A stretch of DNA of 64,000 nt from Polaribacter sp. SA4-10 (GTDB taxonomy: Bacteria > Bacteroidota > Bacteroidia > Flavobacteriales > Flavobacteriaceae), in the NCBI GenBank assembly GCA_949519155.1, contig CATIQU010000035.1, positions 366,398 to 430,397 of the forward strand. Direction: 5' to 3'. A program made the translations under genes and the position numbers. Under the pieces are notes generated by a model. The model ran no database searches and was not told the origin of the DNA. It worked only from the letters and a program-made list of their open reading frames with translations. Below, in pieces: positions 1-9,205 of the stretch; position 1 is the stretch's first letter, and every line of letters starts with the position of its first letter.

Positions 1-1203
1 AGAACTTCTGTTGAATGCTTCTGCAGCCATTAATAACACATCTGCAAAACGAATCGCTCTGTAATTGTTTGGATTGGTCAAGTTTCTGTCTCCTTGCGCC
101 GCATCACTTCTTTTTCTTGGAATGTATTTTCTGTTGAAAAAACCAGTGTGCTCATTTCCAGTACCAAATGTGATTCCGGTTTGTGCAGCCCAAGCGTCGA
201 TGTCTAAAATAGCAACGTCTTTTCTAAGATCTCCTGCTTCAAATGCATCTACAACTTCTTGCACTGGTACATTGAAACTAAATCCAGATGAGAAAATATC
301 TCCTTCAGTTCCTTGAGTTGCTGAGTAATTACGGATCCCGCTAAAACCAACGGCCACATTTCCTTCACTACACTGAAGACAAGCAAAACTCGCACCTTCT
401 AGCTCTGAGTACTGTACTTCAAAAATAGATTCGATATTGTTTTCACCTTCCGTTTCAAACATGGAATTATAATCGGTTACCAAATCGTAAGGACCGTTTA
501 AAATTAAATTATCTAACACTGCTGCTGCTTCGTCAAATTTATCTTGATATAAATACGCTTTTCCTAACAAAGCTTGAGCCGCTCCTTTAGTAATTCTTCC
601 TTTTTCAGCTTGCGTATACGGTAAGTTCTCCGCCGCAGATATTAAATCCATTTCGATCTGAGCGTACACTTGAGCTTTTGGAGTTCTGTCTACATTAAAT
701 TGATCTCCAAATAACATTCTTTGGTCAACTACCAGCGGAACATCTCCAAACCACTTTACCAATTCAAAATAATAGTAGGCTCTTAAAAATCGTGCTTGTG
801 CAAGAACTTCTTCTTTACCTTCAAAATCGGTCTTGTCTTTAAACTCTAAAATATAGTTCGATCTGTTAACTCCTGAAAACATCCATCCCCAAATATCTTT
901 TAGTTGGGCATTTACAGGCGTATGTGTCATGTCATCTACTTCTTGGATACCAATAACGTCGGTAGCACTTTCTCCACCCGCTAAAGTATTGTCTGAAGCA
1001 ATTTCTCCTAACATCACATTGATGTAACTCGATTGTAATAAATCGTAAGCTCCTGTTAAAGCTTTTAGATAATCTTCTTCTGTATTGAAGTAATCTTCTG
1101 AATTCTCTGCTTGAGATTTTACATCCACAAAATCATCACTACACGAAAAACCAAGTGTAAGAAGAACGATTGCTGATAAAATCTTTATATTTATTTTTTT
1201 CAT
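1..1203 (-). CDS. SusD-family outer-membrane glycan-binding lipoprotein (C-terminus off the left edge)
   Basis: Reading leftward from the ATG at 1203, the frame stays open to the window edge, so about 401 N-terminal residues are present and the C-terminus is missing. It begins with a lipoprotein signal (MKKINIKILSAIVLL..GFSCS, lipid Cys near residue 21). It then shows the helical TPR-like SusD arrangement, with segments such as YYYFELVKWFGDVPLV and KAYLYQDKFDEA. SusD proteins are surface lipoproteins that cap the SusC transporter and bind the glycan. It lies 11 bp after the SusC stop, the standard susC-susD operon order. The substrate is inferred to be alpha-glucan from the neighbouring genes. 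Family assignment is firm. Confidence 0.93.
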   Translation of the reverse strand, partial: MKKINIKILSAIVLLTLGFSCSDDFVDVKSQAENSEDYFNTEEDYLKALTGAYDLLQSSYINVMLGEIASDNTLAGGESATDVIGIQEVDDMTHTPVNAQLKDIWGWMFSGVNRSNYILEFKDKTDFEGKEEVLAQARFLRAYYYFELVKWFGDVPLVVDQRMLFGDQFNVDRTPKAQVYAQIEMDLISAAENLPYTQAEKGRITKGAAQALLGKAYLYQDKFDEAAAVLDNLILNGPYDLVTDYNSMFETEGENNIESIFEVQYSELEGASFACLQCSEGNVAVGFSGIRNYSATQGTEGDIFSSGFSFNVPVQEVVDAFEAGDLRKDVAILDIDAWAAQTGITFGTGNEHTGFFNRKYIPRKRSDAAQGDRNLTNPNNYRAIRFADVLLMAAEAFNRSS

Positions 1204-1214
1204 TTTTCTTTATT

Positions 1215-4200
1215 TTAAAAATTAAGGTTTACTCCGAATAAAAAGGTCTTTGGGTTTGGATAGAATCCTTGATCGATTCCTCCTCCAATTGGACTACCGT
1301 TAGAAGTTGTTGGATCGTATCCTTTGTATTTTGTAAGCGTGAATAAATTGCTTGCTGACACATAAAAACGTACCGTATCAAATTGCAATCTCTTTAATTT
1401 GTCCGCATCAAATGTGTATCCCAATTGTACGTTTTGTAATCTTAGGAAAGAACCATCTTCGACATAAAAGTCAGAGAACAAAGTATTCCCCGTTGCCCCC
1501 GTAGTAACTCTTGGAGACGTATTGCTTGTCCCTGGACCTGTCCATCTGTCTAAAACATAACTTAATCGGTTTGTCAGTGGCAAGTTTCTTTCATAGCTTC
1601 TTACAATTTCGTTTCCTAAAGAAGCAAAAGCATAGGCATTAAAATCAAAGGCTTTGTAATTGAACGAAAAGTTCATTCCCATGGTAATGTCTGCAATCGG
1701 ATCTCCAATATACGTTCTGTCTTCATTGGTAATAGCACCATCACCGTTGGTATCTACAAATCTTAAATCTCCAGGCGCTGCATTGTTTTGTGACGCATGT
1801 GCATCTACATCCGCTTGCGTCTGAAAGATTCCATTGGTTTGGTATCCGTAGAAATAACCTATTGGAAAACCAGCTTCCATTCTTGAAGGTGCTTGTTGCC
1901 CTACTCCAAAAGAACCACCTTCAATCACACCAGTAGCATTTCCAACATACGTTACATTGTTGTCTAATGTTGTGAAATTATAGTTGGCACTGAATTTAAA
2001 ATCTTCAGAAACTGTTTTGTTGTATCCGATAGAAAATTCAAATCCTTTATTTACCACAGAACCTGCATTTACAATAGGTGCAGAGGCTCCAGGAGCAGAA
2101 ACTCCTAAGATTCCTGACACTTGCGGTCTTAATAATAAATCTTCTGTAGTCTTTTTGAAATAATCGGCAGTGATATCCACTGTATTGTTGAACAAACTAA
2201 TATCAATACCAACATCTAAAGGAATTTGTTTTTCCCATTTGATTTCTGGATTGGAAATAGCTCCTAAAGCCGTCCCATAGTTTAATTGATTATTAAATAC
2301 ATAGGTCCCTTGCCCTGTTAATAAAGAAACAAAACCGAAAGATCCGATTCGGTCATTACCAATCACACCATAACTTGCTCTTAGTTTTAAGCTGTTGATA
2401 ATTTCTGAATCTTCTAGAAAAGCTTCATCAGATAGTAACCAACCAACAGAAGCTGATGGGAAAAAACCGAATTTATTTTTAGGCCCAAAATTAGACGAAC
2501 CATCTCTTCTTATTACGGCAGACATTAAATACTTCCCTTTGTAGTTGTATTGCAAACGAGAGAAGTAAGACAACAATCTGCTGTCAAAAAATTGTCTTGG
2601 ATTATTACTCAACGCTAAATTATCTTGTGCACCTGGTGTAATACTCACACTGTTTAGGTCAGTCCCAATCACGCCATTCAAGGTGAGATTAGAATCATTA
2701 AATCCTTGAGATCTAAACACTGAAGTTCCTAACAATACTTTTACATTGTGATCTTCATCAAAGGTGTTTTCGTAGCTTACAAAAGCATCAAAAGTATAAT
2801 CTTTATAGGTTTGTCCATATTCGTTAACTCCAGAAACATCTGTATTGAAAACAGAACCATTACCAAAAAAGGCTATAGGAGAAAATGATTTACCATTTAC
2901 TTTCGCATGGTTGAACTGGTATCGTGCTTCTGCTGAAAAACCGTCTAAAAATTGATAGTTCAATCCATAAGAACCAGAGATTTTATTCACCCAAGTTCTG
3001 TTGTAACTATTGTCTATTTGCGCTAATGGATTGGCAACTTCAATACCCGTTCCAATTGGAGGTGGAGTTGAAAAATCACCATTTGCATCATAAACAGGCG
3101 TAGTTGCTGGCATGTTTAAAGCATTGAACAAAACGGATCCTAAAACGTTTTCTGTTAAATTTTTCTTATTGGTGTTCGTATAGATGGTAGAGGTTGATAA
3201 CTTCAACTTATCTGTCAAATCTGTATTGAAATTGAACTTTACATTTCTTCTGTTAAAATTAGCTTTGTCTCCTCCTACAATACCGTCTTGGTCTAAAACA
3301 GAGATTCCTAATGAATAGGTCGATTTCTCAGTTCCTTTGTTTAAGGTATAATCCAAACTATAAATCGGTGCTGTTTCAAAAACAGCTTTTTGCCAATTCG
3401 TACCCTGTCCTAAACCATTTACATTTGGAAATGGCAACCCTTCACCGTTTGCAGCATAAGCTTCATTGGCGAGTAAGGCATATTCCGTTGCATTTAACAA
3501 AGGAATTTCTCTTGTAGTTTGTTGGAAACCTACGTAATAGTTCAACGTTGATTTGTAAGCCGTATTTTTCTTACCTGTTTTTGTGGTAATCAAAATAACT
3601 CCATTAGCTCCTCTTACACCATAAATACCGGCAGTTGCATCCTTTAAAACATTGATGGATTCGATATCGGATGGATTCACAACACTCAAATCTTCAATGA
3701 TGTTACCATCTACTAATATTAAAGGTCTGTTGTCTCCATTAGTAGAAATTCCTCTAATTCGAATGTTTGAAGCGGCACCAGGTGAACCTGATGATGCGGT
3801 AACATTTACACCGGCAACTTGCCCTTGTAATGCCTGTTCAATACGAGTAGGTTTTAATTGTTCTATAGATGCACTAGAAACTACAGATACAGCACCTGTA
3901 ACTTCTTTCTTACGTTGTGTACCATACCCAATAACGATGATCTCGTCTAAGGACTCAGCCGAAGATTCTAAAGATACATTAATGGTTTGGTTGTTTACAA
4001 CAACTTCATTTGGTTTGTACCCTAAGTATCTAAAAACAAGTGTTGCGCCTTTAGTTACATTGTTCAAACTGTAAAGGCCATCGAAATCTGTTTCAGTTCC
4101 CGTATTGCTACCTTTAACAACTATGCTAACCCCTAGGAGAATGTCTCCAGTTGCTGCATCTTTAACAGTTCCTTTTACATTCATCTTTTGTGCGGTTGCA

Positions 4201-4247
4201 CACAATGTTGAAAATGCAAAAAGTAGTAATGTGATTTTTCTAAGCAT
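1215..4247 (-). CDS. SusC/RagA-family TonB-dependent outer-membrane transporter (first pair)
   Basis: Outer-membrane, TonB-dependent oligosaccharide importer, about 1010 residues. Order of parts: signal peptide (MLRKITLLLFAFSTLCATAQ), carboxypeptidase-regulatory-like domain (KGTVKDAATGDILLGVSI), the DEIIVIGYGTQRKKEVTGAV box, plug (QALQGQVAGVNV, IRIRGIS, PLILVDG), then a large beta-barrel ending in F as usual. The frame is open to an ATG at 4274. I chose the ATG at 4247 because it gives a clean signal peptide, and a good promoter match at 4274-4305 places the transcription start downstream of the longer start. SusD follows after 11 bp. A membrane-anchored sensor gene lies upstream on the same strand. 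Confidence 0.95.
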   Translation of the reverse strand: MLRKITLLLFAFSTLCATAQKMNVKGTVKDAATGDILLGVSIVVKGSNTGTETDFDGLYSLNNVTKGATLVFRYLGYKPNEVVVNNQTINVSLESSAESLDEIIVIGYGTQRKKEVTGAVSVVSSASIEQLKPTRIEQALQGQVAGVNVTASSGSPGAASNIRIRGISTNGDNRPLILVDGNIIEDLSVVNPSDIESINVLKDATAGIYGVRGANGVILITTKTGKKNTAYKSTLNYYVGFQQTTREIPLLNATEYALLANEAYAANGEGLPFPNVNGLGQGTNWQKAVFETAPIYSLDYTLNKGTEKSTYSLGISVLDQDGIVGGDKANFNRRNVKFNFNTDLTDKLKLSTSTIYTNTNKKNLTENVLGSVLFNALNMPATTPVYDANGDFSTPPPIGTGIEVANPLAQIDNSYNRTWVNKISGSYGLNYQFLDGFSAEARYQFNHAKVNGKSFSPIAFFGNGSVFNTDVSGVNEYGQTYKDYTFDAFVSYENTFDEDHNVKVLLGTSVFRSQGFNDSNLTLNGVIGTDLNSVSITPGAQDNLALSNNPRQFFDSRLLSYFSRLQYNYKGKYLMSAVIRRDGSSNFGPKNKFGFFPSASVGWLLSDEAFLEDSEIINSLKLRASYGVIGNDRIGSFGFVSLLTGQGTYVFNNQLNYGTALGAISNPEIKWEKQIPLDVGIDISLFNNTVDITADYFKKTTEDLLLRPQVSGILGVSAPGASAPIVNAGSVVNKGFEFSIGYNKTVSEDFKFSANYNFTTLDNNVTYVGNATGVIEGGSFGVGQQAPSRMEAGFPIGYFYGYQTNGIFQTQADVDAHASQNNAAPGDLRFVDTNGDGAITNEDRTYIGDPIADITMGMNFSFNYKAFDFNAYAFASLGNEIVRSYERNLPLTNRLSYVLDRWTGPGTSNTSPRVTTGATGNTLFSDFYVEDGSFLRLQNVQLGYTFDADKLKRLQFDTVRFYVSASNLFTLTKYKGYDPTTSNGSPIGGGIDQGFYPNPKTFLFGVNLNF

Positions 4248-4273
4248 AAAATATTTTTGAATTATTGATTCCA

Positions 4274-4305
4274 TAAATATACCCCACTAAAATTGCTATA
4301 TCAAA
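4274..4305 (-). promoter_or_regulatory. Predicted promoter of the first susC gene
   Basis: Read on the minus strand, TTTG (4302-4305) is followed after 20 nt by TATATTTA (4274-4281). This differs at one base from the Bacteroidota consensus TTTG-N17-23-TAnnTTTG. It lies just upstream of the chosen susC start at 4247 and implies a very short leader. Confidence 0.5.
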
Positions 4306-4365
4306 AAAATAACCGCTACTAAAAACATACATCATGAAAAAACACCATAACTCAATAATAGCTTT

Positions 4366-4384
4366 AAAAAAAAAAAAAAAAAAA
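4366..4384. repeat. Homopolymer tract of 19 A (T on the minus strand)
   Basis: An uninterrupted run of 19 adenines between the sensor gene and the susC promoter, about 60 bp upstream of the susC -33 box. It could bend DNA, vary in length by slippage, or be an assembly-sensitive site. No function is shown by sequence alone. Confidence 0.7.
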
Positions 4385-4442
4385 CCTTGAAATAATCAAT
4401 TGTTGTGGTTTTGTATAGTTTGATGGCACTATATAAAAGAGA

Positions 4443-7244
4443 TTATATTTCTAATATATAGTTTGTTAAGTTCGCGTCATGAGGTAAAGACATCTTTTTT
4501 CGTAATCTATATCGTTTCACTTCTACACTTCTTGGTGAAATATTCAACAATGGTGCTATTTCCTTAGAAGATAAGTTCAAACGTAAATAAGCACACATTC
4601 GAAGATCATTGGGTGTTAAGTTTGAGTGCATACTTTTCATTTTCTTTAGAAAATCTTTATCTGCATTATTAAAAGCTTCTTGAAACATTTTCCAATCATC
4701 TGTATTGTTTAGATTTTTATCAATAATCTTCACTACACTGGAGTTTTTACTCACATCAGACTTAATCAATTCTGTTTTGATAGAGCTTAAGAATTCATTT
4801 TTTTTAATAATATTCATGGTTGAAATGGCCAGCTCTCTATTTTTATTTTCAATATCATTGCGCAACTTTTCATTGTTAATTTTAATGATTGCCTGCGAAC
4901 TTTCCAATTCTTTTAATACTAATTCTTTTTGAGCTTTATCTAACAAACGCTCTCTTTGACGTTTATAATATCTTTTAGAAGTAATGTGTAACACGTATAT
5001 AAAGAATAAAAACAAACTAACATAAGCAGAAATAAAGAGGTTGGAATAGTACCAGGGTCTTTTTATTTCAAACTGATACTTGGCTACATTATCACTCAAC
5101 TTACCAGCTATAATACCCCGAACCTTAAACGTATAGCTACCATAAGAGATATTCTCAAACAACACAGAAGAAGACTTGGAAGGCGTGCTCCAACCTTTGT
5201 TTTGACCTAATAATTGGTATTGATATTTCGTTACTGAAATATTGTTGAAATTGGGTGTACTAAATAATAATTCGATATTATTTTCTGTGTTATCGAACTC
5301 ATTTACAACTGTTAAATCAACACTATTCTTTATCTCGTCTAATTTAAAACTATTTACTTTATTAATGTGAACCTTAAAATTAGTTGGATTCTTTAATGAC
5401 TTTAGATCCATTTGGATGAAACCATCTGAGGTTCCAATTAAGTATTTTTGATGCTCTAAATACGTAATGTTCTCATATCCAGAAACTGCTTTCGGTATGT
5501 GTTCTGAAATTGAAATGGAGGTTACTTTTGGTTTGTTACTTAATTTTCCGGGTGTTAAGTATTTAATTTGTTCTTTTGAAAAAGACCACAACCTATTTTT
5601 TACAGGGTCATGAATTAGATTTGCAGAAATAAAATTATACGAATCAATTAAACTACTGTAAACAAGGTCTTTTTTAAACAAATCTTTTCCTTCATCATAC
5701 ACAAAGACCCCTTTTTTACTTGCATACAGTATCTTATTTTGATATACAATAATACTAGAATTAATCCCTTTTTCCAAAGATGTATCTTTCACAATTTTAG
5801 TTGCTTCATTATAATTTTTATCAACATATATTTTAAAAACCCCTTTGTATTCATGGTTTACAAAAATTTTGTTTTTTGCTAACACTACATGCTTACTGGA
5901 GTTTTCGAAACCGTTGATTTTGTTTTTCAGCACCCAAGTTTGATTCTTTTTTTCTAAAATATACAAACCATCATAACATCCTTGTAACATGGTTGTTTCG
6001 TTTATTTTTTTTACATTCCAAGTTCCTTGTTTGTCAAAAATCTGTTTTGCCTGGTTCTTTTCTATCAAGAAGGTTCCAGAGTCATGTCCACAAAACAACG
6101 CTCCATCAATCTGAGTTAAACTCCAAACTTGACCTTGTGTGTTTTTTATTAATTGAAACGAATCTTTTGACTTTATGTTTCTATAAAACAATCCTTGATT
6201 AGTGCCTAAATAAAGGTTTTTACTATAAACAATAGAGGTGTAAATGGTTCCTAAATAATCACTTTTCTCATTCCCTTTTTTAAATACTGAGGCATTATTG
6301 ATACAATTAATTCCATTATCTAAACCTAACCAAATATTATTATTTTTATCCTCATAGGCAGAAAGAATCGTGTTATTACTCAACCCTGAGCTTTTGTTCA
6401 CTTGATATTTGACAGATCCATTTTGGTTTAAATTAATAACACCATTAGAAATGCTCCCCAATAAAAAAGTGTTATTTTTTAACTTTATAGCACTATAGAT
6501 TGTTTTGTTTTCTAAAATACTAGAAGGCAACTTCCATTTTGTTACTTTTTTATCATTAAGAAGGTAAAAACCTTTTTTTTGAGTTAACACTAAAAGGGCA
6601 TTCTCTTTTTCAAAAAAATCTACAATTATATTTTCTTTAAAAACGGGAGCATCGGAGATTAATGTAGGAGTGCCATTTTCAATTTTAAAAACCCCTTTTT
6701 TATCCTCTTGAAAATAGATCACATCATTTACTTTTGAAAGTGTATGAATTCTGTTTTCACCGTTAATGATTTTGATTTCTTTGGATGCTATATTGTACAA
6801 GTAGATTCTTTGTAGCGACTTAAACAAAAGCCATCCTTCTATTTCAATGATCTTCCAGATTTGCTCATCTTCAATCATTTTAACATTATTATCCTTAACG
6901 ACAGAAAAATATTCTAAAATACCCTGTTTGTTTTTCTTCCAAAAACCAAAGTCCATATAAAAGCCAGTGAAAATTTTGCCTTCATGTGCTCTCACAGACC
7001 TCATGATCGTTTTGTTAGGAGTTTGATACAATTGCCAACTAGCTCCGTTAAACTCTAACAGCCCTAAATTATTAGCAACATATAAGAACCCATTTTCCGA
7101 TTGTGAAATTGCCCAATTCTGATTTTCCGCTCCATAATCATCTGTCGTAAATATATTGATCGGGGGAAGTTCTTGTGAAAAAGAAACAACGCAGCAAAAA
7201 AAGAAGAATAAAACCGTTATTTTTTTTTGAGAAAAATCGCACAT
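4443..7244 (-). CDS. Membrane-anchored propeller / Y_Y_Y / LuxR-HTH transcriptional regulator (SusR-like)
   Basis: Large sensor-regulator. The full frame (from 7286) has 947 residues; the ATG at 7244 gives a better signal peptide (KKITVLFFFFCCVVSFSQ) and is preferred. The N-terminal two thirds contains repeated short motifs typical of two-component regulator beta-propellers (for example NIWLGLDNGINCI, GLFYR). In the 947-residue numbering these are followed by a Y_Y_Y-type module (YQYQLLGQNKGWSTPS, GSYTFKVRG), one membrane helix at about 745-768, a basic coiled-coil at about 770-835, and a C-terminal LuxR-type HTH at about 890-932 (LSSKEIAPLLNISPRSVEVK). No histidine kinase or receiver domain is visible. 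The layout resembles Bacteroides SusR in principle: periplasmic sugar sensing coupled directly to DNA binding. It sits between the first SusCD pair and the enzyme operon, so alpha-glucan control is the likely role. Confidence 0.85.
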   Translation of the reverse strand: MCDFSQKKITVLFFFFCCVVSFSQELPPINIFTTDDYGAENQNWAISQSENGFLYVANNLGLLEFNGASWQLYQTPNKTIMRSVRAHEGKIFTGFYMDFGFWKKNKQGILEYFSVVKDNNVKMIEDEQIWKIIEIEGWLLFKSLQRIYLYNIASKEIKIINGENRIHTLSKVNDVIYFQEDKKGVFKIENGTPTLISDAPVFKENIIVDFFEKENALLVLTQKKGFYLLNDKKVTKWKLPSSILENKTIYSAIKLKNNTFLLGSISNGVINLNQNGSVKYQVNKSSGLSNNTILSAYEDKNNNIWLGLDNGINCINNASVFKKGNEKSDYLGTIYTSIVYSKNLYLGTNQGLFYRNIKSKDSFQLIKNTQGQVWSLTQIDGALFCGHDSGTFLIEKNQAKQIFDKQGTWNVKKINETTMLQGCYDGLYILEKKNQTWVLKNKINGFENSSKHVVLAKNKIFVNHEYKGVFKIYVDKNYNEATKIVKDTSLEKGINSSIIVYQNKILYASKKGVFVYDEGKDLFKKDLVYSSLIDSYNFISANLIHDPVKNRLWSFSKEQIKYLTPGKLSNKPKVTSISISEHIPKAVSGYENITYLEHQKYLIGTSDGFIQMDLKSLKNPTNFKVHINKVNSFKLDEIKNSVDLTVVNEFDNTENNIELLFSTPNFNNISVTKYQYQLLGQNKGWSTPSKSSSVLFENISYGSYTFKVRGIIAGKLSDNVAKYQFEIKRPWYYSNLFISAYVSLFLFFIYVLHITSKRYYKRQRERLLDKAQKELVLKELESSQAIIKINNEKLRNDIENKNRELAISTMNIIKKNEFLSSIKTELIKSDVSKNSSVVKIIDKNLNNTDDWKMFQEAFNNADKDFLKKMKSMHSNLTPNDLRMCAYLRLNLSSKEIAPLLNISPRSVEVKRYRLRKKMSLPHDANLTNYILEI

Positions 7245-7261
7245 AATTTCGAATTGTTTGG

Positions 7262-7276
7262 TTACTAAATTAGTAA
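7262..7276. promoter_or_regulatory. Perfect 15-bp palindrome upstream of the sensor gene
   Basis: TTACTAAATTAGTAA has two 7-bp arms around a single central base, 18 bp upstream of the preferred start codon at 7244. It could be an operator for the sensor gene, but AT-rich palindromes also arise by chance. Confidence 0.35.
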
Positions 7277-7541
7277 AAAAAACCAATACAAAAAGCTATT
7301 ATGAAAGTATGTAATATAAATAAATTGTTTTGTATGGTTCTAGAACCTATTAAAAAAATCCTATACACTTTGCTATTATTGACTTTATAGCTAAAAAAAA
7401 CAAACCTTTAAAAACATTAATATACTTACAAAAAAACCAATATAAAGAACAAAAAAAAATCAATTTCACTCTGATATTAGCTCATCACATAATAATAAAT
7501 AAACAAAAAGACTTCTTTTTTTTTAAAAGACCGGTTCTAAA

Positions 7542-9203
7542 CTATTTTAAAGCATGTGTTTTTTCAAGTAATACAATATTTACAGGAGAGTTAAGCGTTA
7601 CTTTCCCATCTTTGACGAAAAGTACTTGCTGGGTATATGCATCTCTAAGGATTTCATTATTTTTAAAAAAGGGAGCAACTGTAATTACTTTTTTCCCTTT
7701 CGGTAACTCCAAACCAATGACTACTTTATCTTCATATAGAACTCTCGAGAAAATAAGTCCATACTCAGCAGGAATGACTTGTTGTTTTCCTGCTCCAACT
7801 GCTGGGTGATTTGCTCGAAACTGTCCAATTTTTTGCCAGTGTGCTAGAATCAATTTGGTAGTTACATCTTCCTTAATTCTACTCCAATTCATCAAAGAGC
7901 GAAGGTTTGCATCCCCCGAGGCTCCTTCAACCATCAATTCTCTTGCAGATTCATCTCCATAATACACCTGAGAAGTTCCCGGAGTTAACAATAACATTTC
8001 GGCAGTTTTAAATGGTTTTTTTCGTGTCATGTCAAAGGGTTGACCATCGTCATGTGAGGACAAATAATTTAAAATACCATAACCTTTTAAATCACTATTT
8101 AAAATAGCATCGTATTTATTAAAAACAGTTGTCACGTCAGAATTCTTTGCATCCCATTTAATTTCAAAGTTTAGAAGACTATTAAACGCACTGTCGTAAT
8201 AATTTACTTTCTTATCTCCAAAATCAAATGCCTTTCCAGATGAAACGCCATAATTATATACTTCTCCAACCAAATAAAAACCATTTTGATCCAATACTTT
8301 TTCTGGATTGTTTTTTTTAAACTCCTCAAAAGCATAATCACATTCGACTCTAAATTCTTGCCAAACAAATTCTTCTGTATGTTTTACGGTATCTGCGCGA
8401 TATCCATCAATTCCATATTCAGTAATATAATCTGTGAGCCATTTCATGATATAAAAGCGTGGTGCTCTCGGATGCCCTGTTCGTGCAAAAAAAACATCTA
8501 ACTCTTTTACTTCTTGTTCATACCTACCCTCAGCTTTCCATTTTGAAACTAACTGCGGTGGCAATGCTACATTTTCATTACTTTCGGTTTTAATATCGGG
8601 TAAGTTTTTCACTAAGGTACAAGAAACAGTATGCTCATAATTTGAATAGGTACATTGTGGCGCTGTTCTTACCCAACTTTTTGGCCAAATCGGATCTTCA
8701 TCTGTCACAGGACCTGTATGATTTATAACAGCATCTAATAGAATTCTAATACCCTTTTCATGTGCTGTTTCTACCAATTCTTTCAAATCTTCTTTGGTTC
8801 CAAAATTTGGATCTATGGCTGTCCAATCTTTTGTCCAATACCCATGATACCCATAACTTTTACCGGTTCCTTCGTCTGTTCCTGCATGAATTTGCTCGAC
8901 AACGGGCGTTATCCAGAGAGCATTAATTCCTAATTTAGTAAAATATCCTTCCTTAATTTTTTGTGTAATTCCTTTAAAATCTCCTCCATTAAAACCCCTT
9001 AGTATTGCAGCATCGTCTTTTCTATTAAATTGAATATCGTTTGATGGATCTGCATTCTTAAATCGGTCAGTTAGCAAAAAATAAATATTTGCGCCTTGCC
9101 ACACAAACTCCTTCGATGCTTTAGGGAATACGATTCCTTTTTCTGTGGTGGTTTTGCAACTAATAAAAGTTACTACACTCATCATTAAAAAAAAACTTCT
9201 CAT
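7542..9203 (-). CDS. GH13 alpha-amylase-family lipoprotein
   Basis: Glycoside hydrolase family 13 enzyme of 553 residues, exported as a lipoprotein (signal ending FISC, Cys16). All four GH13 motifs are visible: DAVINH (157-162), GYRADTVKH with nucleophile Asp271, LVGEVY with acid/base Glu314, and SSHDD with Asp385. It should cleave alpha-1,4-glucan or maltooligosaccharides in the periplasm or at the outer membrane; exact specificity cannot be read from sequence. It is the last gene of the nine-gene operon starting at 22145. The gap to the preceding GH13 gene is only 2 bp. Confidence 0.93.
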   Translation of the reverse strand: MRSFFLMMSVVTFISCKTTTEKGIVFPKASKEFVWQGANIYFLLTDRFKNADPSNDIQFNRKDDAAILRGFNGGDFKGITQKIKEGYFTKLGINALWITPVVEQIHAGTDEGTGKSYGYHGYWTKDWTAIDPNFGTKEDLKELVETAHEKGIRILLDAVINHTGPVTDEDPIWPKSWVRTAPQCTYSNYEHTVSCTLVKNLPDIKTESNENVALPPQLVSKWKAEGRYEQEVKELDVFFARTGHPRAPRFYIMKWLTDYITEYGIDGYRADTVKHTEEFVWQEFRVECDYAFEEFKKNNPEKVLDQNGFYLVGEVYNYGVSSGKAFDFGDKKVNYYDSAFNSLLNFEIKWDAKNSDVTTVFNKYDAILNSDLKGYGILNYLSSHDDGQPFDMTRKKPFKTAEMLLLTPGTSQVYYGDESARELMVEGASGDANLRSLMNWSRIKEDVTTKLILAHWQKIGQFRANHPAVGAGKQQVIPAEYGLIFSRVLYEDKVVIGLELPKGKKVITVAPFFKNNEILRDAYTQQVLFVKDGKVTLNSPVNIVLLEKTHALK

Positions 9204-9205
9204 TT

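Noticed and set aside
65..316. Plus-strand ORF at the left edge
   Set aside because: It lies antisense to the susD frame, which is continuous and clearly conserved.
4415..4434. Hairpin TATAGT/ACTATA after the sensor gene as a terminator
   Set aside because: The stem is only 6 bp and no T tract follows directly on the minus strand, so it is too weak to call.
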